A stretch of DNA of 64,000 nucleotides from CAYMEK01 sp964389305. GTDB taxonomy: Bacteria > Spirochaetota > Spirochaetia > SZUA-6 > DRHE01. The stretch covers positions 1 through 64,000 of the forward strand of contig CAYMEK010000020.1 in the NCBI GenBank assembly GCA_964389305.1. The letters are read 5' to 3'. The translations under genes and the position numbers were made by a program. Position 1 is the first letter of the stretch. Each line of letters starts with the position of its first letter. This document shows positions 58,242 to 64,000 of this stretch, piece by piece. The notes beneath the pieces were generated by a model, which was not told the DNA's origin, searched no databases, and was given only the letters and a program-made list of their open reading frames with translations.

Positions 58242-59128
58242 GCGCCTCGATGAGGCCGAGATGGCTGCGCAAAAGCAACACACTTACCCCAGACGTGCTT
58301 CGTACCCGCAGGGCTATACGAGAAATGGGCTTGCACACGGTGTGTGAGTCGGCCCGCTGTCCCAACCTGGGCGAGTGCTTCGCCAGCGGAAACGCGACCT
58401 TTCTTATCCTGGGAAGCCGCTGCACCCGCAATTGCGCCTTCTGTGCAGTAGAGCACGGTCCGCCGCAGGCGCCGGACCCCGAAGAGGGCGCCAAGATAGC
58501 CCGGTATATCAGCAACAATAACATCCGCTACTCGGTGATCACCTCGGTTACCCGGGATGATCTTCCCGACGGCGGCGCTTCCCACTTCATACGGGTCGTG
58601 AAGGACTTGAAAGGTTTGCTGCCCCGGCTGCAGATAGAGCTGCTGGTCCCCGATTTCGGCGGACTCGTACGAGCGGTCGAAGAGGTGGCCCGGCTGCCCA
58701 TCCAGGTTTTCGCCCACAACCTGGAAACCGTGCAGGAGCTATATCCACGAGTGCGTAGCGGGGCCGACTACAGGCGTTCCCTGGAAGTGCTCAGCAATGC
58801 CGCCCGGGTGCGCTCGGCGGCAGGCCGGGCATCGACCCTGAAGATCAAGTCGGGCATCATGGTAGGTCTGGGTGAGAGCGAGGAGCAGCTCATGCGGTTG
58901 TTCGGTGACCTGGCGGCCAACTCGGTGGAAATCCTCACTATCGGACAATATTTACAGCCGAGTAAATTTAATGCACCCGTGCACCGATACTATAATCCAG
59001 ATGAGTATGAATCGTTGCAGGAGAAGGCAATGGCCTGCGGGATCGCTTGCGTGGTGGCCGGTCCCTACGTGAGAAGCTCGTATCTTGCCGAACACGCGTA
59101 CCGGGACAGTTTGGAGAAAAATGTTTGA
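58238..59128 (+). CDS. lipA: Lipoyl synthase LipA
   Basis: 296 residues, start TTG 58238. The auxiliary cluster motif is CESARCPNLGEC (C-x4-C-x5-C) and the radical SAM motif CTRNCAFC (C-x3-C-x2-C). The C-terminal RSSYLAE serine region completes the auxiliary cluster site. It inserts two sulfurs into protein-bound octanoyl groups; GcvH at 7387-7773 is a likely substrate. The gene's TGA is part of the minus 35 element of the flaA promoter. Confidence 0.96.
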   Translation: MSASMRPRWLRKSNTLTPDVLRTRRAIREMGLHTVCESARCPNLGECFASGNATFLILGSRCTRNCAFCAVEHGPPQAPDPEEGAKIARYISNNNIRYSVITSVTRDDLPDGGASHFIRVVKDLKGLLPRLQIELLVPDFGGLVRAVEEVARLPIQVFAHNLETVQELYPRVRSGADYRRSLEVLSNAARVRSAAGRASTLKIKSGIMVGLGESEEQLMRLFGDLAANSVEILTIGQYLQPSKFNAPVHRYYNPDEYESLQEKAMACGIACVVAGPYVRSSYLAEHAYRDSLEKNV

Positions 59129-59153
59129 CAAAGGAATTAAGTGGAAATATAAT
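59125..59153 (+). promoter_or_regulatory. Perfect consensus sigma-70 promoter for flaA
   Basis: TTGACA at 59125-59130, 17-nt spacer and TATAAT at 59148-59153, both hexamers and the spacing exact. The TGA stop of lipA is inside the minus 35. It should give very strong expression of the flagellar sheath genes. Confidence 0.88.
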
Positions 59154-59187
59154 TCCAGATGAGCAAAGGATTAAGAAGGAGAGAATG

Positions 59188-59949
59188 ATGAAGCTTGGGC
59201 TGAAGCATTCGAGCAGGCTTCTCGTCATAGCGCTCCTGGTGGGCGGCTGCCTGTTCGCGTTCGCCGATGAAGTGACTGTCAACTTCGTACCACAGGTGCT
59301 GCAGAGTTTCGATCCGGAGGAGCAAGGCAGGGAAAACTACCGAACCTGGAAGCTCATTCCGAGCAAGTTCGGCTACGACTCGGAGGGCAACAGCCTTTGG
59401 GCGGATCAACTCGTGGAAGCCTGGCCGGAGGCGCTGTACGGGAAGAACAGAGACGGGCTGGATCTTCAAGTGCTAGGGATTCACGGCAGCTTTATGCGGA
59501 AAGGCTACAACTGGGTTGAAATTATCCCCGGTGTCGGAGAAGGGGACAATTTCGAACCGAAGCCCCTGCAGATTCCCGGGCGAGCCGATGCCATAGATCT
59601 GTGGGTCTGGGGCTCCAATTACGCCTACGAACTGGAGGTTCATGTTCGGGACTACCAGGGTATCGACTACGTTCTGCCCTTGGGCTCGATACAGTTTATC
59701 GGATGGAAGAACCTCAGAGTCAGAGTTCCTGGAGCGATCCCCCAGTCCTGGAAATACCTTCCCAGACTGCGCAACCTGGAGGTGACCAAGCTGGTGCTGT
59801 GGACAACGCCGACGGAGAAGGTCGACGACTTCTACATCTACCTGGATCAGCTCAAGGTTATTTCCGATGTCTTCGAAACGCGATATGACGGCGATAATCT
59901 GGCGGACATTGATACCCTCCGGGATGTTTGGGGCACCGGAACCGACTGA
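59188..59949 (+). CDS. flaA: Flagellar filament outer layer (sheath) protein FlaA
   Basis: 253 residues from ATG 59188 (AAGGAG six nt before). A signal peptide (1-26, ending LFAFA) exports it through the Sec pathway, as for spirochaete FlaA, which reaches the periplasmic flagellum without the flagellar export apparatus. Features of FlaA include LQSFDPEEQ and WVWGSNYAYELEVHVRDYQG near 150-170, IQFIGWKNLRVRVPGAIPQS near 180-199, and FYIYLDQLKVISDVFETRYDG near the end. It lines the periplasmic flagellar filament. It has a consensus promoter and a flaA paralogue 14 nt downstream. Confidence 0.9.
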   Translation: MKLGLKHSSRLLVIALLVGGCLFAFADEVTVNFVPQVLQSFDPEEQGRENYRTWKLIPSKFGYDSEGNSLWADQLVEAWPEALYGKNRDGLDLQVLGIHGSFMRKGYNWVEIIPGVGEGDNFEPKPLQIPGRADAIDLWVWGSNYAYELEVHVRDYQGIDYVLPLGSIQFIGWKNLRVRVPGAIPQSWKYLPRLRNLEVTKLVLWTTPTEKVDDFYIYLDQLKVISDVFETRYDGDNLADIDTLRDVWGTGTD

Positions 59950-59963
59950 GAGGAGAGGCGAGC

Positions 59964-60662
59964 ATGAAGAAAACAGGTCTGGCGATTTTAATGGTCATTA
60001 TTGCACCCGCCCTCACACTGGCCCAACAGACGGAGGGGATTCAGGCCGACCAGCTGGGAAAGGACCAGGCCCAGCAGGAACTGGTAGAGGTTTCGGTCAG
60101 TAAGTTCGAGGATGTAGCTTTCTGGGGATCATCGATGATGCTCGACCAGGGGTTGGCAGCGATCAGGCGTTTCGAAGGGGCTCCACGGGATAAGCAGCCG
60201 ATACCCGGTGAAGAGAACATTGAGGAAACCGACCGCTTTGTTCTGGGAACCAGGGTGCGGTTTTTCCGCCGCGGCGAGAGCTCGATCTCGATTTACCCGG
60301 TGCGTCCCATTCCGATCGAAGGCATCACCAAGACGATCTCCGTTTGGGTAGTCGGAAGGAACTATAATCATGTTCTCAAGGTGATCATCGCAGACTACTT
60401 CAACCGACCCAGGGAGATCACAATGGGCAAGCTCAACTTCATGGGTTGGAAGCAGCTCACCGCTGCGATTCCGCCGCGTATCACCCAGGACGAGTATCAC
60501 TATACTACGCTGCGTGGAATCAAGTTTCTCGGATTCAAGATCGAGTTCGATTTGCTGGAGAGCTACGGCACGTACTACGTATACTTCGACGGGCTGCGGG
60601 CGATCACCGACCTGTTCGCCGAAACATACCGCGATCCGGACGACATGGCGGACGGCTGGTGA
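59964..60662 (+). CDS. flaA: FlaA-family flagellar sheath protein, second copy
   Basis: 232 residues from ATG 59964 with GAGAGGAGAGG upstream. Signal peptide of about 20 residues (LAQQ cleavage site). The C-terminal half aligns with the first FlaA: ISVWVVGRNYNHVLKVIIAD, GKLNFMGWKQLTAAIPPRI, YYVYFDGLRAITDLFAETYR. The N-terminal 80 residues are much less alike, so this may be a distinct sheath subunit such as the FlaA2/FlaAL type. A strong terminator follows at 60711-60738. Confidence 0.88.
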   Translation: MKKTGLAILMVIIAPALTLAQQTEGIQADQLGKDQAQQELVEVSVSKFEDVAFWGSSMMLDQGLAAIRRFEGAPRDKQPIPGEENIEETDRFVLGTRVRFFRRGESSISIYPVRPIPIEGITKTISVWVVGRNYNHVLKVIIADYFNRPREITMGKLNFMGWKQLTAAIPPRITQDEYHYTTLRGIKFLGFKIEFDLLESYGTYYVYFDGLRAITDLFAETYRDPDDMADGW

Positions 60663-60710
60663 GCTTGCGGATGCCCGTGCCCTCGAACGGGTTCACGCGA
60701 AGCGATTGAG

Positions 60711-60738
60711 AAAGCCCTCTTCACGGAGGGCTTTTTTT
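60711..60738 (+). terminator. Rho-independent terminator after the flaA pair
   Basis: AAAGCCCTC (60711-60719) pairs with GAGGGCTTT (60726-60734) over a six-nt loop, and the T-run continues to 60738. Confidence 0.92.
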
Positions 60739-60765
60739 ATGGCCCGACCGCCCCGATGTCCCCTT

Positions 60766-60799
60766 GCCCCAATGGCGTCTTCGCCCCAATGGCGTCTTC
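60766..60799 (+). repeat. Perfect 17-bp tandem duplication
   Basis: GCCCCAATGGCGTCTTC is repeated head to tail at 60766-60782 and 60783-60799 in the gap between the flaA terminator and the next operon. Only two units are present. Confidence 0.85.
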
Positions 60800-60908
60800 G
60801 CCAGGGAGCGCCAACCTGGCAATAGAAGTCCTCTACAGGCATGCCGGGCTTCAGAACCGCAAAAGCCCGCGCCTTGCACGGCGAACTTGGTTCGTGATAG
60901 ATTGAGTC

Positions 60909-61691
60909 ATGACACCGGAGGAAGAGCTTAAAGCTTTGAATCGAACGATCAGGCAGTTCGAAGCGGTGTACAAATCAACGAAAAATCCCGATCAACGCGA
61001 CAGGGTGGACCGAGAGCTCAAGAAGCTCAAAAACTACAGGGACAAGCTCGCGTCCTTTCACGACCTGGATTTAAGCGGAATTGATGAGTTTGCCCAGGCC
61101 GACGAGTTGGACGGTTTTACCTATCTGAAAAAGATACTTGCAAACAACGACAAGCAAGCTGACGACAAGAAGACCCAAAGGTGGGAACGCTACGGAGACA
61201 GGGAACTGGACACTCTGGCACTTTACCTCGAGTTCTTCGAAGAGGAGTTTCTCACGATCTTGAGCGAGACAAGGCTGAAGCTGGATTTCAAGCACTCCCT
61301 CGAGCGGGACAGCTTCTACCATCGCTTCGAGAATTTGCGCCGCCTGTTCGAAGACCTGGACGAAGATACCTCAACGGTAGATCTGTATGCGGGGCAACAG
61401 CACGAAGAGGACATGCGCAAGCGAAGCTTCAAAAAGAAGAGGAACGTCATCGTGGAAGCGGATAAGTTCTTGCGCAGGTTGGCCAATTTTTCCGGAACCC
61501 TGGTGGAGGATATCGAGAACGGAGGGCTGACATGTCTCAACGCGGACGATATCTTGCGTTTCGACCGGATCGAGGGTAGAAGGACCTATGAGGGCCGCCA
61601 GGTGAGGCAGGCGTTAGTCGAGCTGAGAGCTTTTGCCAGGGAAGTAATCGAGTTCTTAAACGTACCCCATATCGCATCCCAGGATAGCTGA
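60909..61691 (+). CDS. Charged coiled-coil protein, operon with bactofilin
   Basis: 260 residues, highly charged and largely helical. Residues about 1-50 form a coiled-coil-like segment (LNRTIRQFEAVYKSTKN, RVDRELKKLKNYRDKLA), and residues 115-165 contain another (FFEEEFLTILSETRLKLDFKH). There is no signal peptide. The stop overlaps the bactofilin start by one base. Proteins next to bactofilins often take part in cytoskeletal or cell-shape work; no domain is recognised here. Confidence 0.75.
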   Translation: MTPEEELKALNRTIRQFEAVYKSTKNPDQRDRVDRELKKLKNYRDKLASFHDLDLSGIDEFAQADELDGFTYLKKILANNDKQADDKKTQRWERYGDRELDTLALYLEFFEEEFLTILSETRLKLDFKHSLERDSFYHRFENLRRLFEDLDEDTSTVDLYAGQQHEEDMRKRSFKKKRNVIVEADKFLRRLANFSGTLVEDIENGGLTCLNADDILRFDRIEGRRTYEGRQVRQALVELRAFAREVIEFLNVPHIASQDS

Positions 61692-62071
61692 TGCAAATCG
61701 ATATCGTCGCCAACTCCACCATTGGAGAGGATTCTTTTTTCGGAGGCCGATTTGCAGTGAAAGGAAATATGCGCATCGACGGCACTTTCGAAGGCAAGGC
61801 ACTGTTGGTGGACCAACTCCAGATTGGTCCCAAAGCAAGGGTGAAAACCACTATCGATGCTACCAGTGTGGTTGTAGAGGGGCTGGTTATTGGAAACATC
61901 TCCGCCAGCCGGCGGATACTGCTGCTGTCCACTGCCCGGGTGCTCGGCGATCTGAAGACACCGGAGCTGATAATCCAGGACGGCGTAATTCTGGAAGGAC
62001 GCTGTACGATCAGCCATGTACACATCGACGATACCAGGGCATACATTGAATCCCTCTACGAGAAAGGGTAG
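61691..62071 (+). CDS. Bactofilin (polymer-forming cytoskeletal protein)
   Basis: 126 residues of the bactofilin beta-helix family: IGEDSFFGGRFAVKGNMRID, DGTFEGKALLVDQLQIGPKA, VVVEGLVIGNISASRRI and LGDLKTPELIIQDGVILEGR show the repeated G-x-x-x-G strand pattern. Bactofilins polymerise without nucleotide and organise the cell envelope or shape. Its neighbours are the coiled-coil protein (1-nt overlap) and a cNMP-domain histidine kinase 8 nt later. No membrane segment is seen. Confidence 0.9.
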   Translation: MQIDIVANSTIGEDSFFGGRFAVKGNMRIDGTFEGKALLVDQLQIGPKARVKTTIDATSVVVEGLVIGNISASRRILLLSTARVLGDLKTPELIIQDGVILEGRCTISHVHIDDTRAYIESLYEKG

Positions 62072-62079
62072 ACAGAGCC

Positions 62080-63249
62080 TTGGATGACCTTTTTGGTTTC
62101 TTGAAAAATGTTTATTTCTTTGCCCAGCTATCCGATCAGGAGATCGGCGAGCTACAGCAGGTCTGCCATCAAATAGACTGTACTCCCGGCGAGATCATTT
62201 TCGAAGAGGGCTCCGAGGCGGATCGTTTCTATATTGTTGCCGAGGGAGCGGTGGAAGTCTGGAAGGACTATCATGCTCCGGAGCGGGATCTGCTTGCGGT
62301 ACACGAACAGGGCAGTCTGTTCGGAGAGATGGCCCTGATCGATGATCTGCCCCGCAGCGCCACGGTAGTGGCCAAAGAGCCGGCTCGCCTGTTTTATATC
62401 AACAGGGACGATTTCCACAAGATCATACAGAGCAATACCAGCATTGCCATCTCTATCCTGAAGTCCGTATCCGACATGGTGAGGAAGAGCAACGAGAATT
62501 TCGTGGAGAGCCTGCGGGAGCGCGCCCGGCAGTTGGAAAAGTCCAATGCGGCCCTGCGCGAAGCCCAGGAAGAGCTGCTGCTGAAAGACCGGCTCTCGAC
62601 CCTCGGCAAGTTCTCCTCTCTGATCCTACACGACATTCGCAATCCCATCTCGATTCTGCGCAGCATGGCCGAGATGATCATCATGAACAGCTCCGACCGG
62701 GGGAGAGTGGAGCGCAACGCCAAGAAGATAATCACCGAGGCCGACCGGCTGAACCAGATCGCCAGCGAGCTTCTCGACTATTCCAAGGGAGAGGTCCGTC
62801 TGAACATGTCGGTCGTAAATCTACATGTTTTCTTCAACCGGCTGATCGAAGCCGTAGAGGAAAAGTTCCAGGCCCGGAACATCGGCATCAAGACGAACAT
62901 CGATTTCCCCGATCCGGTTATAATGGACGAGCAGCGGATGTTTCGGGTATTCTTCAACCTGGCCGATAATGCCCGTAAAGCGATGCCCGCAGGCGGAGAG
63001 TTCTCTATAAAGGCTTTTAAAGACGGCCAGACCCTCAAGGTCGAAGTTTCCGACACCGGGGTGGGCATGGAGCAGGACATCCAGAAAAAAATATTCGACC
63101 CATTCTTTTCCTATTCAACCCAAGGCGGGACCGGTCTGGGCATGTCGATCGTCAAGAGTGTGATCGAAGCCCACCACGGCACCCTTTTCGTGGAAAGCAA
63201 GCCCAAATGCGGCACCACCTTTCGGGTAACTCTGCCACTGATCGATTGA
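62080..63249 (+). CDS. Histidine kinase with N-terminal cyclic-nucleotide-binding domain
   Basis: 389 residues from TTG 62080. A cNMP-binding barrel covers about 5-125 (IIFEEGSEADRFYIVAEGAV, GSLFGEMALIDDLPRSATV, with the phosphate-holding GEMA and PRSA). A coiled coil follows at about 140-170. The HisKA phospho-acceptor is H184 in ILHDIRNPISIL. The HATPase domain spans 270-385, with VFFNLADNARKAMPAGGEF, DTGVGMEQDIQ and GGTGLGMSIVKSVIE. It is a cytosolic kinase without membrane helices, possibly cyclic-nucleotide controlled. No response regulator is adjacent. It ends the bactofilin operon. Confidence 0.92.
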   Translation: MDDLFGFLKNVYFFAQLSDQEIGELQQVCHQIDCTPGEIIFEEGSEADRFYIVAEGAVEVWKDYHAPERDLLAVHEQGSLFGEMALIDDLPRSATVVAKEPARLFYINRDDFHKIIQSNTSIAISILKSVSDMVRKSNENFVESLRERARQLEKSNAALREAQEELLLKDRLSTLGKFSSLILHDIRNPISILRSMAEMIIMNSSDRGRVERNAKKIITEADRLNQIASELLDYSKGEVRLNMSVVNLHVFFNRLIEAVEEKFQARNIGIKTNIDFPDPVIMDEQRMFRVFFNLADNARKAMPAGGEFSIKAFKDGQTLKVEVSDTGVGMEQDIQKKIFDPFFSYSTQGGTGLGMSIVKSVIEAHHGTLFVESKPKCGTTFRVTLPLID

Positions 63250-63291
63250 TTCCTGCGGGGGCGAGACGCTTCCGAGCGCTGATACGTCGTA

Positions 63292-63320
63292 TTGACGCAC
63301 CGAAAAAAAAGTGGTAGCTT
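63292..63320 (+). promoter_or_regulatory. Likely promoter of the tRNA-Gln/tRNA-Glu transcript
   Basis: TTGACG at 63292-63297, 17-nt spacer and TAGCTT at 63315-63320, about 66 nt before the tRNA-Gln. Confidence 0.45.
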
Positions 63321-63386
63321 TGCCCTGCTGGCGCAGCCGGGTGACCGATCCATCAGAGTCCGGCGTTCGTGCTGGAATTAAGCCAA

Positions 63387-63458
63387 TTCCCGGTGGTGTA
63401 ATTGGTAACACACAAGACTCTGGATCTTGGTTTGGGGGTTCAAGTCCTCCCCGGGAAG
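63387..63458 (+). tRNA. tRNA-Gln (anticodon CTG)
   Basis: Acceptor TTCCCGG/CCGGGAA, D-stem GTGT/ACAC, anticodon stem CAAGA/TCTTG with loop CTCTGGA-type order giving CTG (reads CAG), T-arm with GGTTCAAGTCC, discriminator G as usual for tRNA-Gln. No CCA is encoded. Confidence 0.93.
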
Positions 63459-63463
63459 TAGGC

Positions 63464-63535
63464 GGCCCCTTCGTCTATCGGCTAGGACGGGTGGTTCTCA
63501 GCCATCAAAGAGGGGTTCGATTCCCCTAGGGGCTA
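63464..63535 (+). tRNA. tRNA-Glu (anticodon CTC)
   Basis: Acceptor GGCCCCT with AGGGGCT (first pair G-T), anticodon loop TTCTCAG giving CTC (reads GAG), T-arm GAGGGGTTCGATTCCCCT, discriminator A. Its last base coincides with the first base of the stop codon of the minus-strand recombinase, so the 3' end is a natural attachment site candidate. Confidence 0.93.
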
Positions 63536-64000
63536 ATTCGGTAGATAGAAACCCAAAGAGGAAAGAGGTGGTTGTAGAGTTACGGTCACCTCTTTGTTCC
63601 TTACGGCCACTTCCGTAATCAACGAGTCGATCAGCAGCTTACGCTCACCGTCTGAAAGCGTTGGGAAAGCGGAGACAAAATCTTTCAGCTGATCGCAGAT
63701 CTCCTGGGCGTTGTAGGTGAGGGTCTGGACGGTGTTAATCTCGTCTTCCACAGCCCACAGGCGCTCCTGGGCCTGACCCTCCTGCTCGGAAAGCCGGTCC
63801 ACCTGGCTATTGATGAATCCAACCGCCTGGGCGGTCAGATCAGCGCCTTGAAGCCATCGGGAGAGCTTCTCCTTCTCACCGCGAACCCCTTCCAACTCCT
63901 TCCGCACGGCCTGTCGGCGAGTTTCCAGCTCCGGAAGCCGTCTGGTGCGGTTGTGGTCGGTGAAGTTATAGGCCTTACTGAAGGGTTGCCCTCCTGTCCT
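63533..64000 (-). CDS. Serine-type site-specific recombinase, C-terminal part (continues beyond the window)
   Basis: The minus-strand frame is open from the window edge at 64000 to the TAG at 63533-63535, giving at least 155 residues, so the start is outside. The visible region is the coiled-coil tail of large serine recombinases: charged helices around KELEGVRGEKEKLSRWLQG, then the family's FVSAFPTLSDGERKLLIDSL and the ending LSSLGFYLPN. The N-terminal catalytic serine and zinc ribbon are not in the window. It faces tRNA-Glu tail to tail. Recombinases that sit at a tRNA 3' end usually belong to an integrated element. Confidence 0.82.
   Translation of the reverse strand, partial: RTGGQPFSKAYNFTDHNRTRRLPELETRRQAVRKELEGVRGEKEKLSRWLQGADLTAQAVGFINSQVDRLSEQEGQAQERLWAVEDEINTVQTLTYNAQEICDQLKDFVSAFPTLSDGERKLLIDSLITEVAVRNKEVTVTLQPPLSSLGFYLPN

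Noticed and set aside
1..64000. CRISPR arrays, toxin-antitoxin pairs and phage structural genes
   Set aside because: No repeat-spacer arrays or such gene pairs were seen. The only mobile sign is the recombinase at the right edge.

Overview
The window is GC-rich bacterial DNA that most resembles a free-living spirochaete of the order Spirochaetales. The main evidence is a tandem pair of FlaA-type flagellar sheath proteins, which are a spirochaete hallmark. A flgF-flgG-flgA-flgI-flgJ cluster followed by an RpoS-like sigma factor gene supports this, because the same neighbourhood is known around rpoS in Borrelia. Hydrogenase maturation genes, three phenylacetate-CoA ligase homologues and radical SAM enzymes suggest an anaerobe that handles amino or aryl acids. 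The left end is a contig edge: bases 5-46 are almost exactly an Illumina Nextera adapter, so the sequence is probably a draft or metagenome assembly.

Layout. 1-592: adapter, the 3' end of mutL and a histidine kinase relic. 732-5138: two transporter-type membrane proteins and two TPR proteins. 5344-11554: a metallophosphoesterase, two convergent ParB-like genes, gcvH, penicillin-binding protein 1A and an aminotransferase. 11736-16071: a tightly overlapping envelope operon (MCE-domain protein, TPR lipoprotein, four-helix membrane protein, M23 endopeptidase, PEGA-like protein). 16348-28415: an acyl-activation and amino-acid uptake island with three PaaK homologues, two double-ACT proteins, a complete livKHMGF set, and an AraC/GyrI/acetoacetate-decarboxylase-like cluster. 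28419-30222: the MlaF and MlaE partners that an MCE protein would need, plus an FmdB zinc ribbon. 30368-33294: an amidohydrolase and two cyclic-nucleotide-binding regulators. 33428-38992: a second livGFHM operon with its livK on the opposite strand.

39075-48488: a PflX-like radical SAM enzyme, tRNA-Thr, the flagellar rod operon, a sigma factor gene with a textbook sigma-54 promoter, a polysaccharide-deacetylase-like protein, tsaD, a flavodoxin-like protein and apt. 48498-53295: hypF-hypC-hypD-hypE, with no hydrogenase genes nearby. 53507-59128: a UPRTase-like protein with a long N-terminal extension, a membrane protein, a TetR regulator, fructose-bisphosphate aldolase, a lipoprotein and lipA. 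59188-63249: two flaA genes, then a coiled-coil protein, bactofilin and cNMP-binding histidine kinase operon. 63387-64000: tRNA-Gln, tRNA-Glu and the C-terminal part of a serine recombinase whose stop codon touches the tRNA-Glu 3' end, so an integrated element probably begins here.

The strongest biological signals are the sigma-54 promoter in front of the RpoS-like gene (an RpoN-to-RpoS relay like that of Borrelia), the PaaK/ACT/Liv island, and the tRNA-Glu/recombinase junction. No clear new defence system or CRISPR array was seen.
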